Shown here piece by piece: positions 1 to 6,516 of a stretch of 14,840 nucleotides of DNA (position 1 is the stretch's first letter; the number at the start of each line of letters is the position of its first letter). Below the pieces are notes generated by a model that searched no databases, was not told the origin of the DNA, and saw nothing but the letters and a program-made list of their open reading frames with translations. The stretch spans positions 1 to 14,840 of the forward strand of contig JAFLZE010000021.1 in NCBI GenBank assembly GCA_029785685.1, in the 5' to 3' direction. The DNA is from Nitrososphaerota archaeon (GTDB lineage: Archaea; Thermoproteota; Nitrososphaeria; Nitrososphaerales; UBA183). A program made the translations under genes and the position numbers.

Positions 1-5
1 GGCCG

Positions 6-317
6 ATGCAAGTACAAGAAACATCAAATCTCGGAGAGGTGTCCTCCAAGGACGCCCTGGCCGACCGGAGCCTCTGCGCCCTGCTCGCGCTTGTAGGTTC
101 GAAACGGATGGGCACCAGCGTCCTTCGCAGGCGTACCAAGCTGTCTCACGCGGCCTTCGACAGCCTCCTCGGCTGGCTTCAGCGGGAGTACCTCGTCGAC
201 GTCGTGTCCACCATGACAGGTCTCGGAGTCGAAGAAGAGGTGGCCCTGACCGAGCGTGGCGAGGCGCTGCTCGTGACAATGCTGGAGACGACCTGCGAGC
301 TTCCAGAATTTCGCTGA
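6..317 (+). CDS. Small winged-helix (wHTH) DNA-binding protein, hypothetical
   Basis: A protein of about 103 residues whose middle (roughly residues 20-95) reads as a winged helix: a hydrophobic first helix (CALLALVG), a recognition-type helix (FDSLLGWLQREYLVDV) and a wing leading into LTERGEALL, an ending common in archaeal MarR/ArsR-like regulators. It would be a small cytoplasmic DNA-binding protein, possibly a transcription regulator; its target is unknown. The ATG at base 6 is the first one visible, but the frame stays open to the window edge, so the true start may lie upstream. It converges on the phoU-like gene with a 15-base gap between stops. The fold class is inferred from pattern only. 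Confidence 0.6.
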   Translation: MQVQETSNLGEVSSKDALADRSLCALLALVGSKRMGTSVLRRRTKLSHAAFDSLLGWLQREYLVDVVSTMTGLGVEEEVALTERGEALLVTMLETTCELPEFR

Positions 318-332
318 GGCCTACCCGACCCC

Positions 333-1370
333 TCAGACCACTTGGGGCTCCGCGACGGTGAGGTCTATGGCGATTTCGGCGATGTCCGACCCGTACTCCG
401 CCGTCCTCCTAATACTCTCGAGCATTAGTTTCGCAGAGGCGACCTGGGCTCCGCTCATCTTCGGCGCTAGCACTTCGCCGCTGACTTTCCCCTCCATCTG
501 CAGGACCTCCTTCGACTTTGCTATGGCTTCCTCTGCCATCTTGCCGTCGAGTCGGAGCAATGAAGCGATAGAGCTGTCGAACACTTTCTTGGAAAGCGCG
601 GTCATTTCATGGATCTTCTTGACGGCCTGCTCCGAAAGATTGCCGAGGTTTTCTGCTTCGGTGGCTATGCTCGCCGCGTGGTCGGCTACTCTCTCTACGT
701 TCTTGACTACGAGCCTGTAACCTAGACAGTCTCTCGTCGACGCTAGGCCTATCTCCTGGATCACCGACCTATCCCTCACCGCTATGTTGAGCTGCCTAAG
801 GAGGAAGTGGTAGAACCTGTCGACTTCGTCGTCGCGTTCTACGACTTCTCCTGACATTCCCGTGTTCTCTCCTTGAAGGACACTGACCGCATCGGTTAGC
901 ATACCTCCAGCGATGATGGCCATGCGTTCCAAGGCCTTCTTCAGCGGAAGGTCGATGTAGCCGGACAGGCACTGCGTGAGTATGCCTCCCGACGACTCTT
1001 CGATTATCTCTACGCCTACCAGTTTACGCCTGATGCCTTCTCGGATGAACCCTCTGAGTCCAGGATCAGATTTGCCAATAGCGACCCTAATGATGTCGTA
1101 CCCAGCCAGATAATAGGAGATGAAATGCCTCAGCAAGAAGTCTCTGTCGAGACCTTGTGCAGTTTCAAGGGTGGCCTCTGATTTGGAGGATGTCCGTATG
1201 TCTCTCCTAGGGACTATCAGTAGCGAAGAGTCGGGCTGCACGAGCACGGCTACGGGGTCCTTTGCCCTCAACCCTACATCAGTTACCCAGCTCTTCGGAA
1301 GAGAAACCACGAAGCTGTCTCCTCCCGTCTTCTGCACCCTCCTGAAATCTTGCCTTCTGGATTCGGCCAT
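333..1370 (-). CDS. AbrB-PhoU fusion, phosphate uptake regulator-like
   Basis: A 345-residue protein. Residues about 5-55 form a SpoVT/AbrB-type DNA-binding domain (VQKTGGDSFVVSLPKSWV, then LLIVPR). The rest contains PhoU helical repeats, with RMAIIAGGMLTDAV, DDEVDRFYHFLLRQ and the signature VERVADHAASIATEAE. Such AbrB-PhoU proteins are common in archaea and are annotated as phosphate uptake regulators. They are presumed to tie phosphate status to transcription, but the family is poorly characterised. The frame allows a TTG at 1373, one codon before the ATG at 1370. The ATG is preferred because a TATA box at 1401-1410 places the transcript start only a few bases upstream. No pst transport genes are visible nearby. 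A relict PhoU lies just upstream on the other strand. Confidence 0.85.
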   Translation of the reverse strand: MAESRRQDFRRVQKTGGDSFVVSLPKSWVTDVGLRAKDPVAVLVQPDSSLLIVPRRDIRTSSKSEATLETAQGLDRDFLLRHFISYYLAGYDIIRVAIGKSDPGLRGFIREGIRRKLVGVEIIEESSGGILTQCLSGYIDLPLKKALERMAIIAGGMLTDAVSVLQGENTGMSGEVVERDDEVDRFYHFLLRQLNIAVRDRSVIQEIGLASTRDCLGYRLVVKNVERVADHAASIATEAENLGNLSEQAVKKIHEMTALSKKVFDSSIASLLRLDGKMAEEAIAKSKEVLQMEGKVSGEVLAPKMSGAQVASAKLMLESIRRTAEYGSDIAEIAIDLTVAEPQVV

Positions 1371-1400
1371 CAAGTCGCCCCGAATGTTGGGGAATAGCCA

Positions 1401-1410
1401 GTATATACTT
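1401..1410 (-). promoter_or_regulatory. TATA box for the AbrB-PhoU gene
   Basis: Read on the minus strand this is AAGTATATAC, a good archaeal TATA box. Its centre is about 35 bases from the ATG at 1370, which predicts a transcript with a leader of only a few bases. Confidence 0.55.
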
Positions 1411-1496
1411 CTTGCCCGGACGACAATTGGTCATTGGGATAGACTCCAGAGGCGCGACCTAGCCCGGCGGAACAGAGGCAAGGGAGTCATGGCTCG

Positions 1497-1773
1497 GTCG
1501 TCGCGACGGCCCGGAAGATACAGGAAATGATCTGGATGAGCGTGGGCGAATTCGCCCGAAGAGGTGCTGGGCTCGCGAGGAAGATTCCGTCCTTGGACGA
1601 CGCCATCGCCTCCAGCTACAGAGAACGTCAAGGAGCCCTTTCAGGGAAAGGACGACCCAAAGTGCGTGTTTTCCTCCATGCTGATGCTCAGGCGCCTCGA
1701 GCGCATCGCAGACCATGCGACCTACATCGGGGATGTGGTCGAGCGTGTAGCCACCGGGTGGCTATCACCATGA
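1497..1773 (+). pseudogene. Relict PhoU: C-terminal half with a frameshift
   Basis: In the frame beginning at 1497 the sequence reads ATARKIQEMIWMSVGEF and then LARKIPSLDDAI, typical of a PhoU repeat. Near base 1620 the similarity moves to the next frame, where NVKEPFQGKDDPKC leads into RRLERIADHATYIGDVVERV, the classic PhoU signature, ending at the stop at 1771-1773. Ignoring one base at about 1620 joins the two parts into a continuous second PhoU domain of about 90 residues. The first PhoU domain (about 110 residues) is absent: the sequence upstream is the promoter of the AbrB-PhoU gene. The end overlaps the stop of the convergent NAD kinase gene by 9 bases. This looks like a decayed classical phoU. 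A sequencing error could explain the frameshift but not the missing N-terminal half. Confidence 0.7.
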
Positions 1774-2577
1774 CCTGTGAGGATCGTACCTCAGAGTCAT
1801 CACCTTCGTGACTTCCTTCCCAGCTGTTATGGATACCTTCTCCCCCATGGAGACCTTGATTCCTGCTCGGCTGTCTGCGACCCCGAAGAGCCTGGCGTCC
1901 GCCTCTCTGAACAGAGAGATCTCTATCTTGCTCCCCCAGGGGACCGTGTATCTCAGCGGGTGAATCTCGGCACCGAGCCTTTCGGTGTAGGTGGGGGTTA
2001 TGTGGCATATGCCCACTTCGTCCCTCCCGACGTGGGCGAATGCGGATGGCTCGACCATGTTCCCTCTAATCCTATCGACGTAGGAGTAGTAGCCAGTGGA
2101 GCCCGCTCGCGTGGCAACCACTACCCCATCCGCTATGGCCGCCTCTTCGAACCTAGCGCCTTTCCCAGAGACGCTCAACTTGTAGCGGAGACAGCTCCCT
2201 TCGTCTCCCCTCTGAAGGTAGACGTCCGTGAACACTTCCCCGAGCACTTTTGCCTCCTTAGTGACCCTCAGCCGTCGGTGCGCATCTACCGCATATTCTC
2301 CGGACCTGATCTTTGCCAACGCCTCAGGGAGTTCGTCAAAGGTGGTTTGCGCAAGGTGGGCTTTTGATCCGGCGGCCCCCTTCGACCGTACGCCTACGAA
2401 GAGCAGTGGGAGCTTCTCGGTCCGCCCGTATCTGCCGAACCGCCCATCCCCGCCTACGACGATGCCGAAGTCCGCTCCGGCCCTTCCCACTTCGATGCCG
2501 GCCTTCAGAACAATCCTGCTCAACTGCGCCGGAGCGACCTTGGGAGCGTCACCGTCCAGCAGGAGGACCGCCTTCAC
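1765..2577 (-). CDS. nadK: NAD kinase (ATP-NAD kinase family)
   Basis: A 270-residue enzyme predicted to phosphorylate NAD to NADP in the cytoplasm. The GGDG motif that binds the phosphate donor is at about residues 42-45 (VVGGDGRFGRYGR). The second family motif, ADGVVVATRAGSTGYY, is at about 149-164 and corresponds to the usual DG-(V/L)-x-x-(S/A)TPTGSTAY. The usual NE of the LNE motif is replaced by GEVFTDV at about 113-119, a variation also expected among divergent archaeal members. The start is a GTG within GTGA, overlapping the stop of the DUF72 gene by 4 bases, so the two are translationally coupled and transcribed from the DUF72 promoter. It converges on the PhoU relict. Length is normal for the family. 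Confidence 0.85.
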   Translation of the reverse strand: MKAVLLLDGDAPKVAPAQLSRIVLKAGIEVGRAGADFGIVVGGDGRFGRYGRTEKLPLLFVGVRSKGAAGSKAHLAQTTFDELPEALAKIRSGEYAVDAHRRLRVTKEAKVLGEVFTDVYLQRGDEGSCLRYKLSVSGKGARFEEAAIADGVVVATRAGSTGYYSYVDRIRGNMVEPSAFAHVGRDEVGICHITPTYTERLGAEIHPLRYTVPWGSKIEISLFREADARLFGVADSRAGIKVSMGEKVSITAGKEVTKVMTLRYDPHRSW

Positions 2578-3434
2578 CTGTCGCTCCCAGCTCCGACAAA
2601 CTCGAGGATGCTCCCCTCTCCTGTGTCCCTCCTGCCCGTGGCGATGAACTTGGTCGCTTTCGCTCTAGCTTCGTTCTGGAGTGGTGTCGACACACCTAGC
2701 TTCTCCATCATCTTGAGCGAGTTTTCAACCGCGAACCCCCTGAAGTGGTTGTTGAAGTAGCCGAACGTTTTCTTCACCCTGGACGTGACATCCCTCACCT
2801 TCGGAACCCATCCGTCGAGCTCGCCGTCGGTGTACCTGTAGTTGTACCATGGCCTGCCACCCCTCCCGTGCCATCTTACGAAGGCGAAGTCCGCAGTCAC
2901 GATAGTATCCGGAGGGAGTAAGGGCTCATCGACGATTACGTTGGCCAAGTTCCTGCTACTGAGGTACGACCAGACCTCTTCTCTCAGCCACGAGGGGTGC
3001 CTGAACTCGACCGCGAACGACAGGTCATCAGGCGCCCTGTCAAAGAAGCCTTTCAGCTTCTGAAAGTCATCTTGGAAGGAATAACTCGGAGAGAGTTGTA
3101 CCAGGACCGGTCCCAGCTTCCCAGCTGCTATGAGTGGCTTCAGAAGGCCCAAGAACCTGACCGTGTCCGCTTCGACTCCCTGCGACAGGTCCAGCCTCTT
3201 GTCGTGGGTAATCAACCTGGGGAGCTTCACAGAGAAGATGAAGTTCTCGGGCGTATATCTCGCCCAGCCGAGCACCATCCCTTTCGAGGGATACGCGTAG
3301 AACGTCGAGTCAATTTCCACAGTCGCGTAGAGCTTGGAGTAGTATGATAGTTTGTTAATCGAGGAGCTCGGGTAGAATACGCCATTCCACTCGTTGTACG
3401 ACCAGCCTGACGTGCCGAGGAGAAGGTCGGTCAA
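2574..3434 (-). CDS. DUF72 (YecE-like) family protein
   Basis: A 286-residue cytoplasmic protein with the DUF72 hallmarks: the opening LLGTSGWSYNEWNGVFYP, the early YYSKLYATVEIDSTFYAYP, then FIFSVKLPRLITHDKRL, VEFRHPSWL at mid-protein and FVRWHGRGG later. DUF72 proteins form a TIM-barrel; their biochemical role is not firmly known. The start is a TTG at 3434: no ATG precedes the conserved first strand, and a TATA-like element at 3461-3468 lies the right distance for a leaderless transcript. It is first in a two-gene operon with NAD kinase (4-base overlap). The linkage to NAD kinase suggests only co-expression. Confidence 0.88.
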   Translation of the reverse strand: MTDLLLGTSGWSYNEWNGVFYPSSSINKLSYYSKLYATVEIDSTFYAYPSKGMVLGWARYTPENFIFSVKLPRLITHDKRLDLSQGVEADTVRFLGLLKPLIAAGKLGPVLVQLSPSYSFQDDFQKLKGFFDRAPDDLSFAVEFRHPSWLREEVWSYLSSRNLANVIVDEPLLPPDTIVTADFAFVRWHGRGGRPWYNYRYTDGELDGWVPKVRDVTSRVKKTFGYFNNHFRGFAVENSLKMMEKLGVSTPLQNEARAKATKFIATGRRDTGEGSILEFVGAGSDR

Positions 3435-3460
3435 CCGGTCGGGCTGCGGGGCTGCTCTTG

Positions 3461-3468
3461 ATTTAAGT
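3461..3468 (-). promoter_or_regulatory. TATA-like element for the DUF72-nadK operon
   Basis: Minus strand reads ACTTAAAT, with its centre about 30 bases from the TTG start at 3434. This fits a leaderless or near-leaderless transcript. Confidence 0.45.
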
Positions 3469-3482
3469 CTGGGGCATCGTCC

Positions 3483-4229
3483 TTAGAGGATGGGCATCCA
3501 ACCTGGTCTCGCCGACCACGTGGCCACCGCGTCGTGGGAGTGTATCGACTCGAAGCACCTTCCGCCTATGAACAGGGCATTCGGGAACCTGCTGACGCAC
3601 TCCCTAACGATGTCCTCCGCGAACCTCGGGTTAGATTGAGCCTCGAGGATCTTTTTCGCTTCATCCAGCCTCTTCATGTGTTCGATGGGAAATGCCGAGA
3701 AGCACTCTGTGATTCTTCCAATGACGGCGATAGAATTGAGGGGCTTGTTGCTCTTCAGGTACACCGTCAGTTGCGCTCTCTGCATGTGCCCCACGCCGAT
3801 CATCTTCTTTGAGCATGGGCATGCCGTCATCCCGTCTACCACGTACCGGTATGTGACCAAGCCTCGCTCCGTTGCCCTCATGGTGACCTTCGCGAACTGA
3901 TCCTCGTAGGGGAGTTCGAAGTCCGCGGTGACGCTAGACCCCGGCTGTGTCTGATTCACCTCTTTGCAAATCCACCGCAGCCACTGCTCCACCCCCTTCG
4001 GTTTCCTGCTGTTGGCCGCCTTCACCATCCGGCTCATGTGAACCCCCCTATGGAGCCCTGTGGAGGTCTGGATGGAGAGTCCGATTGGCATGGTCATGCT
4101 ACCCGAGCTGCTGATCACTCGGAGATTAGCGATGCCAGCGTCCACAGGCAACTGGGAGACCTCAGCCTGTACGTCGGCCGTCGCATCGATGAAGTCCAGG
4201 GCGTCGGCTGTTCGTTCATGCCGCTTCAA
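3483..4229 (-). CDS. mptA: GTP cyclohydrolase I type IB (MptA/FolE2 family)
   Basis: A 248-residue enzyme of the GCYH-IB family, which opens GTP to 7,8-dihydroneopterin triphosphate or its cyclic phosphate using a metal ion. Family landmarks are GLHRGVHMSRMV at about 58-69, GMTACPCSKKM at about 133-143 (the metal-binding Cys) followed by GVGHMQRAQLTV, and FESIHSHDAVA at about 226-236 (His ligand region). Standing behind queD and queC, it most likely feeds archaeosine/preQ0 synthesis, although it could also supply a pterin or folate pathway. The start is a TTG at 4229; no ATG or GTG exists in frame before it. A 26-base gap separates it from queC, and that gap is almost entirely a hairpin carrying an AAGGAG sequence, so its translation is probably coupled to queC. 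Confidence 0.9.
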   Translation of the reverse strand: MKRHERTADALDFIDATADVQAEVSQLPVDAGIANLRVISSSGSMTMPIGLSIQTSTGLHRGVHMSRMVKAANSRKPKGVEQWLRWICKEVNQTQPGSSVTADFELPYEDQFAKVTMRATERGLVTYRYVVDGMTACPCSKKMIGVGHMQRAQLTVYLKSNKPLNSIAVIGRITECFSAFPIEHMKRLDEAKKILEAQSNPRFAEDIVRECVSRFPNALFIGGRCFESIHSHDAVATWSARPGWMPIL

Positions 4230-4257
4230 GGAGTTCCGAAACCCTTCGGCACTCCTT
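4228..4257 (-). promoter_or_regulatory. Intercistronic hairpin spanning the queC stop and mptA start
   Basis: In the minus-strand mRNA the gap reads AAGGAGT, G, CCGAA, GGGT, TTCGG, A, ACTCCTT. The outer arms pair over 7 bp and the inner arms over 5 bp with a 4-base loop. The 5' arm overlaps the queC TAA stop and contains a Shine-Dalgarno-like AAGGAG. The 3' arm runs into the TTG start codon of mptA. When folded it would hide both signals; a ribosome reaching the queC stop would open it. Confidence 0.6.
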
Positions 4258-4888
4258 AAGTAACTTTTCCTAGGTCAGGCGCGAGAGGGTCTTCCACCCC
4301 TGCCTTCCTGAACGACGCGCTCCTCGCGAGGCATCCGGTGCATTCCCAGCAGTGCTCCCTCCCGCTCCGGTGGCAGCTCCATGTGAGCCTGAGCGGCACA
4401 CCTATCGAGCTTGCTAGCCTGACCACCTGGTGCTTTCGCATGCGCCCCAGCGGACGGAGGATTCTGAGCCTCCTGCTCCTTAGAATTGGGGATCCAGCGC
4501 GGAACGCCTTCTCCAAGTTAGCGAAGAACGTCGGGCTAACATCAGCGAAGACGGGCGTGTCGTCCCTGTTGTGTCCTCCCACTAGCGCCGATGCCTTGGT
4601 TTCTTCGGCATAGGACGCGGCGAAGGAGTAGAACACACTGTTCCTGAGCGGAATGTATGTCGGCGGAAGGCCGCCAAAATTGATGCCGGGGATGTCAGCG
4701 GCCTCTCTGAGGTCGGGAAGCCTCACGAACCTGTGTTCTATCACGCCGATTTTGGCCGCCATTTCCCTGGCAGACTGGATCTCACTGTCAGCTATCCCGC
4801 GATATTCGAAGGTGAGAGCCCTTGCGCTGTATGTCTCCTTGGCCAGCAGGAGCGCGGTGGCGGAGTCTATTCCGCCCGAGAGGAGCAC
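4256..4888 (-). CDS. queC: 7-cyano-7-deazaguanine synthase QueC
   Basis: A 210-residue ATP-dependent enzyme that turns 7-carboxy-7-deazaguanine into preQ0. It starts directly at the PP-loop (SGGIDS, residues 4-9) that binds ATP. Other QueC landmarks are TYIPLRNSVFYSFAASYAEE at about 78-97, GGHNRDDT at about 104-111, and a complete four-cysteine zinc site (C172, C180, C183, C186) within SCHRSGREHCWECTGCLAR. It is slightly short because the GTG start falls two or three residues later than usual: the frame upstream reads KEAI, but no start codon precedes it. The GTG shares one base with the queD stop (TAGTG), so translation is coupled. Middle gene of the queD-queC-mptA operon. Confidence 0.92.
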   Translation of the reverse strand: MLLSGGIDSATALLLAKETYSARALTFEYRGIADSEIQSAREMAAKIGVIEHRFVRLPDLREAADIPGINFGGLPPTYIPLRNSVFYSFAASYAEETKASALVGGHNRDDTPVFADVSPTFFANLEKAFRAGSPILRSRRLRILRPLGRMRKHQVVRLASSIGVPLRLTWSCHRSGREHCWECTGCLARSASFRKAGVEDPLAPDLGKVT

Positions 4889-5748
4889 TATGGCTTCTTT
4901 CGTGCCGATCGCGCACCGTCCTGGTGAATCTTCGCCAGGATGTGACTTCCCTTGTTCAGCCCCTCGTACACGTAAACGCCCACGGAGGTCACGTTCTTTG
5001 GCATGTTGGGTGTAATCCTAGACAGCACCTCCCTCGCCAGGTTCTCGACGGTTGCTTCTCCATCCAGCAGCACAGTGGTGTCCTTCGGGGCCTTGATGGC
5101 GAACTCTCCGTGGACTGTGTCGAACTTCATTGACACGCTCTTCCTGTCTATGGATGTCACATACTTGCCGCGAATGAACAGCTTGTGGTCGAGGCCCCTG
5201 ATGGCTTCCCTGACAATCTGCTTCGCGACGCCGAAGTCAACAACCATCCCTTCGACAGGTCTACCCGCCACCTCCACCAGAACGCTGGAGGTATGCCCAT
5301 GCATCACGGAACACTTCTCGGTCTTCGGAAGAATGTGGGCATAGTCGAAGTTGAAGGACGGGTCGTCCAAGAAGATAGTCTGTACTCTCTCTTCTTCGTT
5401 CAAACCAAGCACTCTTATGCCGTGGTCGGACCTGTCGCTTCTCAGCGAGTCCCTCCTGACTACGAGGCAGCTCTTCCCCTTGAGGAGGACCTGTTCCTTC
5501 TCGCTCAACTCACGTTCGACGAACATCCAGATGCCGTTGACCTGGAAGTCCGCCCTGAGGCCCCCAGTGCCAGGAACCGCGACACTTTCCTTGAACCCGA
5601 TGCCCAGCGAGCCAAGGAGGTCGGCGACTAACTGGTGGGTGCTCGTCTTTCTCTGGGTGCCTCCTGTCCTGTAGCTCCTCTCATAGGCGCCGGCATCAAG
5701 CTTCTTCAGCCTCGGTGCCAGCTTGGACAGAATCTGCTCGGTCGACAA
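4888..5748 (-). CDS. queD: QueD (6-carboxytetrahydropterin synthase) with extra N-terminal domain
   Basis: A 286-residue protein, more than twice the length of a plain QueD. Residues about 130-270 are a QueD/PTPS domain: FDYAHILP with zinc ligand H138; CSVMHGH with the nucleophile position C146 and zinc ligands H150 and H152; GMVVDFG; the LDH dyad (D187, H188); ENLA (E235); and a late Glu (E262 in VYVYEG). It would convert dihydroneopterin triphosphate to 6-carboxytetrahydropterin. Residues 1-125 are not QueD. They contain STHQLVADLLGSLGIGFKES, then ADFQV (D67), WMFVERE (E78, E80) and CLVVRRD, vaguely like a PD-(D/E)xK nuclease fold; that is a weak inference. The start is TTG at 5748, about 27 bases from a TATA box, so leaderless. 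First gene of the operon. Confidence 0.88.
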   Translation of the reverse strand: MSTEQILSKLAPRLKKLDAGAYERSYRTGGTQRKTSTHQLVADLLGSLGIGFKESVAVPGTGGLRADFQVNGIWMFVERELSEKEQVLLKGKSCLVVRRDSLRSDRSDHGIRVLGLNEEERVQTIFLDDPSFNFDYAHILPKTEKCSVMHGHTSSVLVEVAGRPVEGMVVDFGVAKQIVREAIRGLDHKLFIRGKYVTSIDRKSVSMKFDTVHGEFAIKAPKDTTVLLDGEATVENLAREVLSRITPNMPKNVTSVGVYVYEGLNKGSHILAKIHQDGARSARKKP

Positions 5749-5770
5749 CCTTGGGACGGATAAAGTGCTT

Positions 5771-5780
5771 GGTTTATACC
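5771..5780. promoter_or_regulatory. Near-palindromic TATA box shared by queD operon and tRNA-Gly
   Basis: The plus strand reads GGTTTATACC and the minus strand GGTATAAACC. The centre (about 5775) is about 27 bases from the TTG of queD (5748) and about 31 bases from the mature 5' end of tRNA-Gly (5806). Both distances suit archaeal TATA boxes, so one site can serve both directions. Confidence 0.6.
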
Positions 5781-5805
5781 ATTTCCGTTCAAGGGGGCGG
5801 GTAGT

Positions 5806-5880
5806 GCGGCCTTGATCCAGTGGTTAGGATAGTGGCTTCCCAAGCCACTTGCCCGGGTTCGAATCCCGGAGGCCGCACCA
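5806..5880 (+). tRNA. tRNA-Gly, anticodon CCC
   Basis: A complete cloverleaf. The acceptor stem is GCGGCCT (5806-5812) with AGGCCGC (5870-5876). The D stem is ATCC/GGAT around the loop AGTGGTTA. The anticodon stem is GTGGC/GCCAC with loop TTCCCAA and anticodon CCC at 5839-5841. The variable loop is 4 bases. The T arm is CCGGG-TTCGAAT-CCCGG. The discriminator A is followed by a genome-encoded CCA (5878-5880). There is no intron. It decodes GGG glycine codons. It shares a TATA box with the divergent queD operon. Confidence 0.96.
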
Positions 5881-5897
5881 TTAAGAGCACCGTGCAA

Positions 5898-5998
5898 CCG
5901 TTCAGAGCGGGCGTTGCCAGACCTTGGAACGCGCGCTCGTAGAACGGATTTACGCTTGTCGCCGAAGTCGTACGAAAACTCCGTTACACACGCTTCGT
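5898..5998. other. Gene-free gap with three consecutive hairpins
   Basis: The 172-base gap between the tRNA-Gly and peroxiredoxin 3' ends has no convincing gene. It holds a long imperfect hairpin at 5898-5947: CCGTTC/GAACGG, GAGCG/CGCTC, GCGTT/AACGC and CCA/TGG around the loop GACCT, 19 paired bases in all. A 7-bp hairpin follows at 5951-5972 (TACGCTT with AAG-T-CGTA), then ACGAA/TTCGT at 5972-5998. A TATA-like TCATATACGG follows at 6000-6009. This could be an unnamed RNA, a 3' processing or termination structure for the tRNA transcript, or part of the peroxiredoxin 3' UTR. Strand is undecided. Confidence 0.4.
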
Positions 5999-6052
5999 TT
6001 CATATACGGCTGCCAGCCTCAGGGCCTTCCTGGTTCCGGATGGCATAGGTAG

Positions 6053-6511
6053 TCAGTCTCTGATGGCCTTTAGCGCTTCAATTGCCTCGGTAATGTGCTG
6101 TTTGGGCCTGAGTTGCGATGAGAACGTATGCCTCACGACGCCTTTCTTGTCTATGACGAATGTGACCCGGCCGGGGATGAGGCCCATCGACTTCGCACCG
6201 TACTCAGCTCTGACTTTCCCCTCTTCGTCAGCGAGCAGCGGGAATCTGGCACCGCACTCCTTCGCGAAGCCGCTATGGCTCTCGGCTGAGTCGGAGCTTA
6301 TGCCGATTATTTCTGCTCCCATCTCCAGGATGCTGTCATAGCTTTCGCCGAATGCCTTCGTCTCTGCCGTGCACCCCGTGGTGAAGTCCTTTGGATAGAA
6401 GTACAGGACTACATTTTTCGTACCCGCGAAGTCGTGCAGCGACACCATCCGTCCTCCCGGCGCTGGGAGGGTGAAGTCCGGGGCCTTTTCGCCGACCTTT
6501 GGACCGCTCAA
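6053..6511 (-). CDS. bcp: Bcp/PrxQ-type peroxiredoxin
   Basis: A 152-residue thiol peroxidase of the AhpC/TSA superfamily that reduces hydrogen peroxide and organic hydroperoxides. VGEKAPDFTLP opens the thioredoxin fold. The peroxidatic cysteine is C47 in YPKDFTTGCTAE, with the conserved Pro, Thr and Cys layout. The resolving cysteine that many Bcp proteins carry five residues later is missing (CTAETKAF). C86 in FAKECGARFPLLAD, on a later helix, is the only other Cys and may be an alternative resolving residue; otherwise the enzyme is 1-Cys. The start is a TTG at 6511, 5 bases after the stop of the upstream small gene, so the two form one operon. No ATG is available before the conserved motif. 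Confidence 0.9.
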   Translation of the reverse strand: MSGPKVGEKAPDFTLPAPGGRMVSLHDFAGTKNVVLYFYPKDFTTGCTAETKAFGESYDSILEMGAEIIGISSDSAESHSGFAKECGARFPLLADEEGKVRAEYGAKSMGLIPGRVTFVIDKKGVVRHTFSSQLRPKQHITEAIEALKAIRD

Positions 6512-6516
6512 GCCAC

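Noticed and set aside
1374..1496. Search for the missing first PhoU domain upstream of the relict
   Set aside because: The only sequence available contains an in-frame stop at 1440 and the promoter of the opposite gene; no PhoU-like residues were seen in any frame.
1777..2367. Plus-strand open frame of 196 codons
   Set aside because: It is antisense to the NAD kinase gene, whose motifs are unmistakable, and its translation matches no family I know.
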